A DNA stretch of 64,000 bases from Promethearchaeota archaeon (GTDB lineage Archaea; Asgardarchaeota; Lokiarchaeia; Sigyniarchaeales; Promethearchaeaceae): the NCBI GenBank assembly GCA_016933055.1, contig JAFGBS010000001.1, positions 239,550 through 303,549 of the forward strand, written 5' to 3'. Positions 9,070 to 18,615 of the stretch are shown piece after piece (the stretch's first letter is position 1; each line of letters opens with the position of its first letter). The position numbers and the translations under genes are program-made. The notes beneath the pieces are model-generated. The model saw only the letters and a list, made by a program, of their open reading frames with translations, did no database searches and had not been told where the DNA came from.

Positions 9070-10173
9070 TTAGTTAATGGAAGAGAGACTTCCTACATGT
9101 CGATTTTTTCCATAATACATTAATTCGTACAGAACCGAGGATTTAAATTCTCTAATTCTATTGTCAATTTCTAAATTTAAAGTGGAATCCCCCAAAAATC
9201 GATGATAATAAGGTCTTTTGCCGACTTGTTTGAAGAAAAGATGCAAACTTGGCATTAATTGCAAAGACTGTAATACAATGTCTCGTTTCCTCTCCAATTT
9301 TAATTGAAATTTGATTTCTTCATCGTTATAAGAAAACACGAGAGTGTTATTGATAAATTTCTTGGTTTTTGAATGAATGATTGGTTCAGACCTTCGGATG
9401 GAAACTTTGGTATAATCATCTGCAATAACTCTATTTTTGTCAAACAATACAATGAAAGGAGCATGATTTGTGTTGTATTCTATTCGGGGAACTAAATCAC
9501 AAGCCAGTAGGATATAATCTCCTATGTGGGAACGACTCCAATACCAATGATTAAACAAACTGCAGGGATCTTCATTTCCCCAATTATGATCATGATACCC
9601 TCGCCCGATCACTTGTTTAGGTACTCCATTCACCGTGATCTCACCCGATACTGACCCGTAGGGTACTGAGGGAAACCATGCAAAATATTTTTCCGCGTTA
9701 TTTTTTTGGAAATACAAATGTCCTGTTCCGGGTCGCCAAGAGATGGATTTATTGACTAATTTCAAGCGTGCTTTAATGGATTTTGTATTTACATAGATTT
9801 CATACTCATTCAGATCACCCCGAAAATAATTCTGGTTTATCACTATATTGCATCGGTCTGAAGAGGAAGCATAATTCTCCTTGGCTTTTCTTTCGAAGTA
9901 AAAATCTCGAATTCTTTTACCATTTGGATACCTATATTCGACTGCAATAATGGGAAAAATGCGAAAATGAGTATCAAAAAACGGTTTTGGACCGAAAATA
10001 ATGACGATAACTGACCCATCATCCAATTCTGCGTCAAAATACCACCACTCAAAATGCTTCCTATCAAGAGGTGTCCGTTGTCCGTCTTCCCATTTCTCAG
10101 GAATTCTTTGCATCCCTGCTTTGTCAAAATCCTCGTCGGTAGTTCCTAAATAGACTCTATTCGAATTATCCAT
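9070..10173 (-). CDS. CrtC/AttH-like double-lipocalin family protein
   Basis: A 367-residue protein starting at ATG 10173 (a longer TTG start at 10194 is less likely). It has the tandem calycin signature of the CrtC/AttH group: FEWWYFDAELDDGS near the N terminus, GRGYHDHNWG at the domain joint, and FNHWYWSRSHIGDY after it. CrtC is a carotenoid 1,2-hydratase; AttH-like relatives are of unknown activity and bind lipids or terpenoids. No carotenoid genes are visible, so a lipid- or isoprenoid-binding or modifying role is more cautious than hydratase. No signal peptide, so probably cytosolic. Confidence 0.78.
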   Translation of the reverse strand: MDNSNRVYLGTTDEDFDKAGMQRIPEKWEDGQRTPLDRKHFEWWYFDAELDDGSVIVIIFGPKPFFDTHFRIFPIIAVEYRYPNGKRIRDFYFERKAKENYASSSDRCNIVINQNYFRGDLNEYEIYVNTKSIKARLKLVNKSISWRPGTGHLYFQKNNAEKYFAWFPSVPYGSVSGEITVNGVPKQVIGRGYHDHNWGNEDPCSLFNHWYWSRSHIGDYILLACDLVPRIEYNTNHAPFIVLFDKNRVIADDYTKVSIRRSEPIIHSKTKKFINNTLVFSYNDEEIKFQLKLERKRDIVLQSLQLMPSLHLFFKQVGKRPYYHRFLGDSTLNLEIDNRIREFKSSVLYELMYYGKNRHVGSLSSIN

Positions 10174-10297
10174 ATGAACATCATTTTTACACAATTATAT
10201 TACTCTTTTCACCACGGTTTTGGGAGAGTAAAAATTAGGTTTTTCTTCTTTGAGATCTCTCTAATACCTTGCAAGGTGAGATAAGTAACATAGATAA

Positions 10298-10639
10298 TTA
10301 CAAAATTTTCGTTTTCTGGTTTTTTGGAGAGGGTGTTTTTATTACTAAAATCTTAAACGGAGTAGAACTTTCATTGTATAATCGGTGTACTTTATTTTTA
10401 GGACTAAATACTAAATCATCCTTATTCATTTTCTGCATTTCTTCTCCAATTTCTACCATGCCTTCTCCCTCCAATCCATAGAAGATAGCATCTACCGGCG
10501 TAACGTGTTTTTTGAGGGTTTCTCCTGGATTAAGAGTAATGTGAACTATTGTGGCATGTTCAAAAGAATATATAGTACGAGCTGCTACATTATGCGGATT
10601 ATCTTTTACTTGTACTTCGTTTGCATTTATTTTTTTCAT
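10298..10639 (-). CDS. Cupin-domain protein
   Basis: A 113-residue single-domain cupin. The beta-barrel motifs are degenerate: cupin 1 is around PGETLKKHVTPVDAIFYGLEGEG and cupin 2 around PKNKVHRLYNES, giving two visible histidines (KHV, VHR) and a glutamate for metal binding. Small cupins of this kind act as isomerases, dioxygenases or sensor domains; the sequence does not say which. It is followed downstream by the CrtC-like gene on the same strand about 125 bases away, so co-transcription is possible. Confidence 0.8.
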   Translation of the reverse strand: MKKINANEVQVKDNPHNVAARTIYSFEHATIVHITLNPGETLKKHVTPVDAIFYGLEGEGMVEIGEEMQKMNKDDLVFSPKNKVHRLYNESSTPFKILVIKTPSPKNQKTKIL

Positions 10640-11033
10640 ATATCTATTAATACATTTTGTCTTATGGATTCATGGACGAACATGTGAGCTCAAAAAAATT
10701 CAAGAACAGTTTAAAGAATTTTATTTTAAACTTCAATGTATTATATTAACGGGATGAAACGATTAGAATCCTTTTTATCTTTTTCTAATCATGCTTTCAA
10801 GCCCTATCATTATACTATATTCCACAGAATTATAGATCTAAATACATAGAAACACATAATCACTAATTAAAGCTATCTTATTTGTTCCCAAATTTCGACA
10901 TAATCATATAATTAAAAAAAATGGGGAAAAGTATACCAGAATGAAGAAATGGGGATAAGTACACTTCAATCCTTATATATTCACGAACAACACTTAAAAC
11001 TTGGAATAGTTTTCCAACAAAAAGTGATTAAAG
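10640..11033. other. AT-rich intergenic stretch upstream of the first sensor module
   Basis: No supported gene is seen in these 394 bases. The only clear element is a TATA box near its end (listed separately). A 32-codon ATG frame near 10754 has no family features and is not called. Confidence 0.5.
10971..10981 (+). promoter_or_regulatory. TATA-box promoter of the first sensor module
   Basis: CCTTATATATT lies about 55 bases before ATG 11034. Archaeal TATA boxes sit about 25 bases before the transcript start, which would give a leader of roughly 30 bases. No strong Shine-Dalgarno site follows. Assignment rests on sequence and position only. Confidence 0.5.
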
Positions 11034-11720
11034 ATGAATAAAAAATACATAGCTTATCTTGTGCTTGGAATTTTTTTGATCGGTGCAGTAGCAACCCTTT
11101 CAGCTTCTATGGTAGCTGCTCAAGGAGATGTCGAAGTCGGTCAAAATACCTATCAAATCAAGCAACAAGCTGGTGAAGAATACACATACAGATTCAGAAT
11201 GCGTACACGTCTTCGTATAAATAGTTCAGCACCTGTGGATTTAAATATGGACGTTGACGCATTAAATATCGGAGAGCACACCTTCTCAATTCGAGTTCTA
11301 AATGCAACACAGGAAATTGAGATGAATATGACTTGCAAGCAGAACACCTATGAGTTAGGCATCCAAAATGGTTCCACCTTCCGATACCAAGAAAGAAATC
11401 AAGTACGAAGTGGTTTTGCAATTCAAATCCAGACCAATATGACTGTAAAAGCTCGAATAGGATTTGAAATGACTCAAGGTGAAGCCCGACGAGCCAATTG
11501 GGCTTATTTTGATGAGGGAACTGAAGAATGGGTAGCAGTGGAGTCTTCATATGAAGATGGTGAGTTAGTTGCAGAAACCGAGCACTTCTCAGTATGGACA
11601 ATTGCGGAAAGTAATATCATCAGCGCTGGAATATGGGCTGTTATTGGTGTCGGAATTGTTGCAGTTACCGCTTTAGCAGTAATTCTAATCCGAAAGAAGA
11701 AAGTACAAGTAATTCAATAA
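11034..11720 (+). CDS. Exported single-pass membrane protein, short partner of sensor module 1
   Basis: A 228-residue protein: N-terminal signal peptide (residues 5-29, ending near VAAQ), a beta-rich ectodomain of about 165 residues with several NxT/NxS sites, a TM helix at about 199-219 and a short RKKK tail facing the cytoplasm. The ectodomain end matches the next gene (RYQxR, I-x-IQTN, then an Ala/Trp-rich segment with YxExxExW), so the two are paralogous outside the cell, but this one has no DNA-binding domain. It may be a co-receptor or ligand-binding decoy for the downstream regulator. I recognise no named family. Confidence 0.75.
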   Translation: MNKKYIAYLVLGIFLIGAVATLSASMVAAQGDVEVGQNTYQIKQQAGEEYTYRFRMRTRLRINSSAPVDLNMDVDALNIGEHTFSIRVLNATQEIEMNMTCKQNTYELGIQNGSTFRYQERNQVRSGFAIQIQTNMTVKARIGFEMTQGEARRANWAYFDEGTEEWVAVESSYEDGELVAETEHFSVWTIAESNIISAGIWAVIGVGIVAVTALAVILIRKKKVQVIQ

Positions 11721-11734
11721 ATAAAATCATAATA

Positions 11735-11744
11735 TTTTTTTTTT
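11735..11744 (+). terminator. Poly-T tract between the two genes of sensor module 1
   Basis: Ten consecutive T residues lie 15 bases after the first gene's stop and 25 bases before the next start. Archaeal RNA polymerase terminates at such tracts, so part of the transcription probably stops here, which would make the short protein more abundant than the regulator. No hairpin is needed or seen. Confidence 0.45.
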
Positions 11745-11768
11745 ATATTTAATACAGAGGTTTAATCA

Positions 11769-12956
11769 TTGAAAACCCAGAGTCGATATCTAAAAATCAT
11801 ACTATTTTTGACCATCTGCTTAGTCCTATTATGTGGATTCCCCTTTGCTTTTGGTGGTAGACCAGTAAATGTCAATGGATTTATGAAGCAAGATCGAATT
11901 AAAGGAGGAGAAGGATGGGTCAACTATTCATTTAAGGAAAACAATAATCTGGATATTATTTCCAATGTCGATTTAGATGTAGATTTACAATTCAATGCTC
12001 AATTAAAAAACCGACATATTTCATTTAATGTAACTGACTCAGCGTCAGCAACCATAACTATTGACACACAACTGTTTTCAGAACGTTTTAGCCAAAATAA
12101 AATAAAACAAGCACGAAATAGGTATCAGAATCGATGGGGTTCCTATATTCATATTCAAACAAATCGATCAATTGATATATTGGAGATTTCAGTTATTGTG
12201 AATGAGTCTCAATTAGTTGCATCAGATGCCATTTGGGCGATTTATAATGAGACAGAGGGTTGGACTTTATTAAATACAGTCCAATCTGATGAAAGTGTTA
12301 ATACAACTATTACGTCTACTCCAACAGATATTTTCTTATCAGTTTTCGCACCTGTGTTAAATACTACCCCCTTTATACTTATCGGGTCGATTGTTGGCGT
12401 AGTAATTATTTCCCTCACAATTTTAATGAGTAAAGCTGAATATCGGGAATATGTCCGAAACCGAATTATCAGACAACCCATGAAATATACTTTATCCATT
12501 GATGATGTACTAGAAAATGAAAATCGATCAAAGATTATCGATTTAATAATCGATTCTCCTGGAATTCATTTCAATGAGCTTTTAAGACAGACAGAACTTA
12601 GTCCTGGGAATCTCGTATGGCATTTGGATGTATTAGAAACCTATCGCATAATTGGAAAGAAAAATGTGGGTCAGTATCTCATCTATTTTCCTTACTATGA
12701 ACACAATCCTATGTCAAATATCAATATAAAATTATCAAAAAGTGATACTACCTTGCAAATTCTCTCTCTTATTGAAGAAAATCCAGGGACGTATGCGAAT
12801 GAAATCGCTGACAAACTTGATCTGGATCATAAAACTGTTAAGTATCATATAGAAAAATTAAAAGAGAATGAATTGATAGAGGATAAGAAAATCGGACGTA
12901 AAAAATTATTGTATCCCCATCTAAATATCAATAAACTATACAAAAATAATAATTAG
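11769..12956 (+). CDS. Membrane-bound one-component regulator: ectodomain, one TM, two winged helices
   Basis: A 395-residue protein with TTG start at 11769 (AGAGGT seven bases upstream). Order: signal peptide or anchor (9-29), ectodomain similar to the preceding gene (30-200), TM helix (201-220), then MSKAEYREYVRNR juxtamembrane segment and two winged-helix domains (about 252-308 and 325-385). Helix-turn-helix cores are visible in SPGNLVWHLDVLETYRII and DLDHKTVKYHIEKLKENEL, the ArsR-like/MarR-like archaeal type. A ligand outside the cell would be relayed to DNA at the membrane. The cytoplasmic part is about half identical to the product of 15802-17307, whose ectodomain is unrelated. Confidence 0.8.
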   Translation: MKTQSRYLKIILFLTICLVLLCGFPFAFGGRPVNVNGFMKQDRIKGGEGWVNYSFKENNNLDIISNVDLDVDLQFNAQLKNRHISFNVTDSASATITIDTQLFSERFSQNKIKQARNRYQNRWGSYIHIQTNRSIDILEISVIVNESQLVASDAIWAIYNETEGWTLLNTVQSDESVNTTITSTPTDIFLSVFAPVLNTTPFILIGSIVGVVIISLTILMSKAEYREYVRNRIIRQPMKYTLSIDDVLENENRSKIIDLIIDSPGIHFNELLRQTELSPGNLVWHLDVLETYRIIGKKNVGQYLIYFPYYEHNPMSNINIKLSKSDTTLQILSLIEENPGTYANEIADKLDLDHKTVKYHIEKLKENELIEDKKIGRKKLLYPHLNINKLYKNNN

Positions 12957-13088
12957 AGCACCCCTCTAAACTATCCTTTCTGTACTACAATTGAGGACGA
13001 AATGAATCGATGATAAAATGCGATTAGGTTCAATCATCAAATCTTCTTAATCATCAGCTTATTTATTGTAATTAATAGGATTTTTCAA

Positions 13089-13371
13089 CTAATCAAATTA
13101 AGTGCTATGGTATCCTACCTTACCTAACGGTTAGGTCTCTATTTTTAATTCTGCTGTAATTTAGAATCTTATTCTCTTAATTACGCTAAAAGCTTATTAC
13201 GTAGTTCTATACCTGAGGATACGAACAATTGTAGGTTTTAGCATAGGGGTGCCTAAGCACCCATAAGGGTGTTCTATAGAACACCTTTTTGACGTTCGGT
13301 AGAGTTTTATGATAGTTTTACGTAGTTCCCTTTTACTTTTTAATTTAAAGGGTGGAATAAGTGTTGTGATT
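13089..13371. repeat. Interspersed hairpin element, copy 1
   Basis: Noncoding, hairpin-rich segment. Two perfect stems are adjacent: GGGTGC/GCACCC at 13247-13262 and GGTGTTC/GAACACC at 13268-13285, the latter followed by a T run. It carries TACGCTAAAAGC near 13185 and ends with GGAATAAGTGTTG, the inverted form of the family end. It abuts copy 2 head to head. Left boundary is approximate (CTAATCA at 13089). No protein-like frame is present in 12957-13982. Confidence 0.5.
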
Positions 13372-13790
13372 AGTCAACATCTATTCCGTGTTATCTAAAA
13401 ATTTTCCCTTAGGTGAATAGAGGGTATATAATACGAAGTGCGATCCATTTGGTGTAAAATCAATATATACATGCGTCATGCTACGCATTCGGCTTTAGCG
13501 TGCGTGCTCAATAGAACACGTGATAGGGATCTTCCAATTGGACCACGTTCCCGCACTTCTTACTTAAGTATTCTACATCTGTTCGGGGTATTTAAACGAA
13601 TCACGATATGTTACCAATCGTGTAACACCTATCCATCAGATGTCTTAGGCAAACTCGGATAGAAAAACCTATCAATCGTATTATTGGATCGTAATTTGAT
13701 TCTGATTTATACGGTTGACGGTGTTTTACGATAGTATCATGTTGAAGGACTTCAATTTTTGATGGATAGACCCGTATAGATGTTGATTAC
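13370..13790. repeat. Interspersed hairpin element, copy 2, with terminal inverted repeats
   Basis: The left end TAGTCAACATCTATTCC (from 13371) and the right end, reverse complement GTAATCAACATCTATAC (13774-13790), are imperfect inverted repeats about 420 bases apart, the layout of a miniature inverted-repeat element. Inside are TAGCGTGCGTG, the reverse of the family TACGCTAAA motif, and TTTTACGATAGT, shared with other copies. The 74-codon open frame inside has no protein character. No target-site duplication could be fixed by eye. Confidence 0.55.
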
Positions 13791-13943
13791 AGAAAAAAAT
13801 ATTGAAGAAGGAATTATTCCACAATCTACAATACGGTTTTTTTCACATTTTTTAAATTCTGATTGTAAAATCAAATTGAAAATTCCTCTAAACAAGTTGT
13901 TTTTTCGAGTTAGATTTTATTTCTTTTTCATAACTAGTTATAA

Positions 13944-14330
<387 letters not shown>

Positions 14331-14372
14331 ATAAAAGAAAGACTACAATGATTATTTAAAATTGAATATTAT

Positions 14373-14588
14373 GTAATCAACATCTATTCCGACCTTTCGA
14401 GCGAATAGGTAATCCCAAACACTTAAAACTATCGTAATACTCCACCGAATTGGAAAAGTTGCAACGTGACCAAAACCTATCCCATAGGATAGGTGGGTTT
14501 AAGGAACACCTACGGTATAACCTATGAATCTGTTCGACCAGAATAGAGGAATAGGCTTATAGCGTAGTTAAAAGAAGAAGGTGTTGAA
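14373..14588. repeat. Interspersed hairpin element, copy 3
   Basis: Left end GTAATCAACATCTATTCC at 14373-14390 matches copy 2 almost exactly; the right end AAGGTGTTGA (14579-14588) is its inverse form. Inside is a perfect stem ACCTATCC/GGATAGGT at 14475-14494, AACTATCGTAATACT, and ATAGCGTAGTT, the reverse of the family TACGCTA motif. It truncates the GH13 relic on its left. Confidence 0.55.
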
Positions 14589-14668
14589 AACATCTAAACC
14601 CTAAAGGATAGCGTGGAAATTGATTAACAAAAATAAGTAAGAAAAAATATGGAGTTATTCTGAATTAA

Positions 14669-15682
14669 CTAACTGCTATTGCATGTACAGTTACCACAAG
14701 AGCAAGTACAGCTGTCGCTACAATTTTGAGTGCAACTGTCACAACAAGATTGACAAAAACTTTCAGCGCAGCGTGCTGTGCAACGTTCACAACAAGTTTC
14801 ATCCTGTAAAATACTACTAATAGTACCACCGCCGGATGCAGCAACAAAACTGCAAGCGCTATTAAATCCTAAGATTACTAGAATTGAAGCAAGAACACTT
14901 GCTGCAGTCTTTGTTGTAGGTGCGTTTAATGAAATGATACTTTGCCTTGCACATTTCGCACAAAATGATTGCGATTGCATAGCATACCGGACTACTGCAT
15001 CAAATGCATTCTGGGAGGGCATTTTTTTCAAAATTGTGTTATTAACTGATTCTTGTATGGTTTGAATATCCCGCTGCAAAATCTGTATATTGTGATTAAA
15101 ATAAGGGAGCACCTCTTCCTTGTTCATATAATGAAACGGATTGTATTTATGTAATTTCTTATCTATATCATAATCCTTAATCATATCCCTTAATGTGACA
15201 ATTGTTCCGATTTTTTTGCCATACTCGAACATTATTTGGGCATATTTTCTAGCTTTTCCACTACCGATCGCTGCCCAGTAGAAGAAAAAGCCGTATCCGG
15301 AGCCTGCCTGTTCACAATATTCCATAGGTGTATATCTTCTCGGTTTAAATTCCATCTTAAACACACGATTTTCAATCGCGGTGTACTGTTTTTGAATGGA
15401 GTATGGATTACCGACTATTTGTGTCCCAATTTTATCCAGAAATTTGTATACTAAAAATTTTAATTTTGATGGAACGGATTCTGGATGGAGAATATAATTA
15501 TACTGGCTTTCGAATCGATTATCTTTCAATTTATTCAACAAAGACGTTCTGAAAGCATAACGAGCAAATCCCAAAGCAAAGGATTTGGAACCACCCATTT
15601 GAAGGATGAAATTTTCTATACCCACACATTTTTGGTGCAGAGAACATTTTGACGTATCAAGCCCACGAAACATACATTCCAA
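14669..15682 (-). CDS. DUF5685-like protein with cysteine-rich C-terminal tail
   Basis: A 337-residue protein. Cys3, Cys13 and Cys19 with a His lie at the N terminus; the middle has LRDMIKDYDIDKKLHKYNPF, resembling the Asp-rich helix of DUF5685 proteins, which are distantly like isoprenoid synthases (loose match, inference). Residues 235-290 hold two CxxC-type cysteines (FCAKCARQ) and a Gly/Ala/Ser-rich hydrophobic stretch. The last 41 residues contain 14 cysteines at two- to four-residue spacing (CCERCTARC ... CTCSCGNCTC), which looks like a metallothionein-like or cluster-binding tail. Stop is TAG at 14669. It lies between repeat elements and sensor module 2; no operon partner. Confidence 0.65.
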   Translation of the reverse strand: MECMFRGLDTSKCSLHQKCVGIENFILQMGGSKSFALGFARYAFRTSLLNKLKDNRFESQYNYILHPESVPSKLKFLVYKFLDKIGTQIVGNPYSIQKQYTAIENRVFKMEFKPRRYTPMEYCEQAGSGYGFFFYWAAIGSGKARKYAQIMFEYGKKIGTIVTLRDMIKDYDIDKKLHKYNPFHYMNKEEVLPYFNHNIQILQRDIQTIQESVNNTILKKMPSQNAFDAVVRYAMQSQSFCAKCARQSIISLNAPTTKTAASVLASILVILGFNSACSFVAASGGGTISSILQDETCCERCTARCAESFCQSCCDSCTQNCSDSCTCSCGNCTCNSS

Positions 15683-15801
15683 TTATTTATCACCGTTAGA
15701 ATTAACAATGAAATAGTTATTTATGTATTTGTATTCGTTAGGAGTCGAACTCTATAAACCCCATTTTAAAAATGTCCCGCAAGTGAATTTAAGGTCCTAT
15801 T

Positions 15802-17307
15802 TTAATCTGAATCTTCTGGAATGTTTGTATACAATAACAATTTTCTGCCTTTTTTCTGGATTCTAATTAACCCCACATCGGATAGTTTATCAATATGGTA
15901 TTTTACAGTTCTATGGTCTAGTTCCATTCTATTTGCGATTTTACTGGGATATGTACCAGGATTATCCCCGATTATTTCAAAAATTTCCAAAGCAGTTTTG
16001 CTCTTAGCAATACTTTGATTGAAATCTGCAAAAGGATTTTTATCTATATATGGGTAAAACACCAGATAATTTCCTACTCGTGCTTTTTTAATGATTTTAT
16101 AGGTTTCTAGTATATCCAAATGCCATGCTAAATTACTTGCTGAAGTCTCCGCTTTACGAAAAAGTTCTTTGTAATGAATACCTGGTTCATCAATAATCAA
16201 ATCTAAAATTTTATTTCTCATTTCATTTTCAAATACTTCTTCTACCGACAGCATATGGACACCTTTATTTATGTATAATACTCGATTAAGGATGAATTCC
16301 CGATATTCGGTTTTACTCATCATAAGACCGAATATACTCAAAATTACGATAGAGCTTACGATTCCAATTATTAACCACAATGATGGGGAATAAAAGAATT
16401 TCAAAATACCCTCTAATCCTGTCTTTGGATCGTGGTATATACTATTTCCCCTTTCGTACGTAAAATACAATAATTGAGTTATCTCCTCGCCTTCAAATTC
16501 AGTTTCTACGGTAGAATTTACCGAGCTTTCTATACCATCTACTATGGCGAATGTTTTCCAAGAAAAAAAACCACTATAATTGTTTTCAGTGGTTATTTTA
16601 TAGGAATCTTCATCATCATCAAATCCATTCTCTTCATCTTCTGTTTCGTCATCCTCTTCATATTCTTCTTCAGCTTCTAATTGAACTGCTAAACTGAGCT
16701 GACTATCTCCTTGAATATAAGGAAACTCATTGATTTCAAAATCGATTTTTACTTCTGTTGGAGCAAGAAGTGATTGATGAATTTTTTCAAATTGCTCCGA
16801 AACATAGAGATGTAAGGTAAAAACGCCATCCTGACTAGTTGTATTAATATAGAATACCTTGGATTCCACTACTCCGCCAATCTCTCTGTATTGAGGATGA
16901 GTAAAATCTTTCAGTAAATATTCTTGAATAACCGTGTCATTTTCTTCATTAAAATATCCGTCCCCATTATCGATAAACTCAAAAATTCTATCAATATAAA
17001 TTTCAAATTCTAACTCCGATTCTCCTGAACCAGATTCATTCTCAAATGATATTTGAATTTTTATTCCATCAGATAACTCTACAACATAATTTATCTCATT
17101 GGATACGTTTTCGATTTCTTTTGATATTGAGTTGATTTCTATTTTGTTCGACTCAATATCAAAGGAAATTAATCGTGCGTTTTCTCTCTCGAATTTATCA
17201 TCAACACCATCACCATCATCATCGTCTGCATGAACTATGGAAACAAGACTGGTTGAAATTAAAAGTCCAATTAACATTGCAAATAATCTTTTAATTCTTG
17301 TTTTCAT
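15802..17307 (-). CDS. Membrane-bound one-component regulator of sensor module 2
   Basis: A 501-residue protein; ATG 17307 is chosen because MKTRIKRL aligns with the start of the partner gene (MKTKIRLL), though ATG 17322 is also possible. Order: signal peptide (to about HAD), Asp-rich DDDGDGVDD calcium-type loop, beta-rich ectodomain to about residue 300 with a second loop at FIDNGDGYF, TM helix (311-330), then MSKTEYREFILNR and two winged-helix domains (about 361-419 and 435-495; cores ASNLAWHLDILETYKII and ELDHRTVKYHIDKL). The DNA-binding end closely matches the product of 11769-12956; the ectodomain matches only the adjacent partner. Target genes are unknown. Confidence 0.8.
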   Translation of the reverse strand: MKTRIKRLFAMLIGLLISTSLVSIVHADDDDGDGVDDKFERENARLISFDIESNKIEINSISKEIENVSNEINYVVELSDGIKIQISFENESGSGESELEFEIYIDRIFEFIDNGDGYFNEENDTVIQEYLLKDFTHPQYREIGGVVESKVFYINTTSQDGVFTLHLYVSEQFEKIHQSLLAPTEVKIDFEINEFPYIQGDSQLSLAVQLEAEEEYEEDDETEDEENGFDDDEDSYKITTENNYSGFFSWKTFAIVDGIESSVNSTVETEFEGEEITQLLYFTYERGNSIYHDPKTGLEGILKFFYSPSLWLIIGIVSSIVILSIFGLMMSKTEYREFILNRVLYINKGVHMLSVEEVFENEMRNKILDLIIDEPGIHYKELFRKAETSASNLAWHLDILETYKIIKKARVGNYLVFYPYIDKNPFADFNQSIAKSKTALEIFEIIGDNPGTYPSKIANRMELDHRTVKYHIDKLSDVGLIRIQKKGRKLLLYTNIPEDSD

Positions 17308-17395
17308 AATATTCAAGCTCATACTTTGACCGTAGTAAAAAAAAATGGTATCAAATTATACATAAAATTTCCTCCAATAAAAAAAGGACAGAATT

Positions 17396-18451
17396 TTATT
17401 TTCTTTTCCGAACACCAACTACCACTAGGACAACAATTGCAATAACAGCTACTGTACCTCCAATTAACAATCCTGTAGTCAACCAATTTATCCGATTAGC
17501 AGTTAATACTGCAAATCCGACCTTCGGATCATGGAAAATATGGTCTCCTCGAACATAGTTGAAATAGATACGTTCTTCCTCCGGATCATCATCATCTTCT
17601 CCAATAGGGGTTGTCTCAACGGTTTGCTCAACTCCATCTACTAAAGCCCAGTCTGCCCATGTGAAGAACCCATTCTCACCTTTGATTTTAGTCTTTACCC
17701 CTTCTTCATTTTCTGACCACCCTTCGTCTTCATCATGTGTTTTGGATTCATACTCATACTCAAATTCTGATTCGAGTTTGATATATAGAGCCAGTTGGGA
17801 ATCTACTTCAAGATAGTTAAAATTGGTGATTTCTATGTCAATTTTTGCTTGCATAGGAGTCACTAACACACCATCAACTATTTCGAATTCTTCAACAATT
17901 CGAACATGAACAACAAATATATCGTCAGTAGTGTTAATCTTTACATAATGCAGGGTATTACCACTCTCTAAGATCTCGTACATATATTCGATTGGTTTGA
18001 ATGAGGTAAGTCCGTACTCTTGAATGAATTCATCTACATCATCGCCATCATAAATGTTGTTACCATTTAAATCCACAAATTCGATGAGTTTTTTGAATTT
18101 TACTTGAAACTCAAATTCCGATTCCTCTTCAATCTCAGATCCTCCGGTTTCAATTTCAACTTCCGATGAAAACCCTACTTCAATTTCGATATAATCGGAT
18201 AGTTCTATGTCGATTTCAAACTTATCTTCTTGTTCTTTATTTTTTGAAACTGAATTGATTTCTACTTTATCACTTTCGACATCAATTTCAATTTCTCTTT
18301 CTTCTTGTTCTTCATAATCATCATCTACTCCATCACGGTCATCATCACGGTCATCATCATTTTCACCTGTATCTGCCATTGCGAACGAGATCGTAGATAT
18401 AAGTAAAAATCCGACCATGAAAAGAGTTAGCAATCTTATTTTTGTTTTCAT
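17396..18451 (-). CDS. Exported single-pass membrane protein, short partner of sensor module 2
   Basis: A 351-residue protein. ATG 18451 is preferred over the open-frame start at 18523 because a TATA box (18486-18494) lies between them, giving a leader of roughly 13 bases. Signal peptide (about 5-24), acidic Asp/Glu-rich stretch DDDRDDDRDGVDDDYEE, a beta-rich ectodomain with a DLNGNNIYDGDD calcium-loop-like motif, a TM helix at about 325-345 and an RKRK tail. It aligns along its whole length with the ectodomain of the following gene (shared KVEINSVSK, VDSQL, FFTWADWALVDG and HDPKxG) but lacks the DNA-binding half. Gene order short-then-long is the same as in module 1. Confidence 0.78.
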   Translation of the reverse strand: MKTKIRLLTLFMVGFLLISTISFAMADTGENDDDRDDDRDGVDDDYEEQEEREIEIDVESDKVEINSVSKNKEQEDKFEIDIELSDYIEIEVGFSSEVEIETGGSEIEEESEFEFQVKFKKLIEFVDLNGNNIYDGDDVDEFIQEYGLTSFKPIEYMYEILESGNTLHYVKINTTDDIFVVHVRIVEEFEIVDGVLVTPMQAKIDIEITNFNYLEVDSQLALYIKLESEFEYEYESKTHDEDEGWSENEEGVKTKIKGENGFFTWADWALVDGVEQTVETTPIGEDDDDPEEERIYFNYVRGDHIFHDPKVGFAVLTANRINWLTTGLLIGGTVAVIAIVVLVVVGVRKRK

Positions 18452-18483
18452 TTTGGTATCACTGAGATCAAACAATATTTGAA

Positions 18484-18496
18484 GTGTATATAAGCG
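18484..18496 (-). promoter_or_regulatory. TATA-box promoter of sensor module 2
   Basis: Read on the minus strand, CCGCTTATATACA lies about 39 bases before ATG 18451, so the transcript should begin close to that codon. This decides the start of the short partner gene: the earlier in-frame ATG at 18523 lies upstream of the promoter. Confidence 0.55.
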
Positions 18497-18615
18497 GTTA
18501 GGGACGATTTTCCCGATTTTCATTTAGAGAAAAAAATCTAAATTGTCTTTTTTAATAATTGTGCACCAAACAAATTAGTTATAATTTCTAATTTATGCTG
18601 AGATGGTAAGATTTC

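Noticed and set aside
13438..13662. 74-codon open frame inside repeat copy 2
   Set aside because: It lies wholly in a hairpin element with inverted ends, has no ribosome site and no protein-like pattern; the frame is chance.
15735..15765. GAGTTCGACTCC-like stretch on the minus strand resembling a tRNA T-arm
   Set aside because: Flanking bases do not pair as a tRNA, and the region is only the gap between the Cys-tail gene and sensor module 2.
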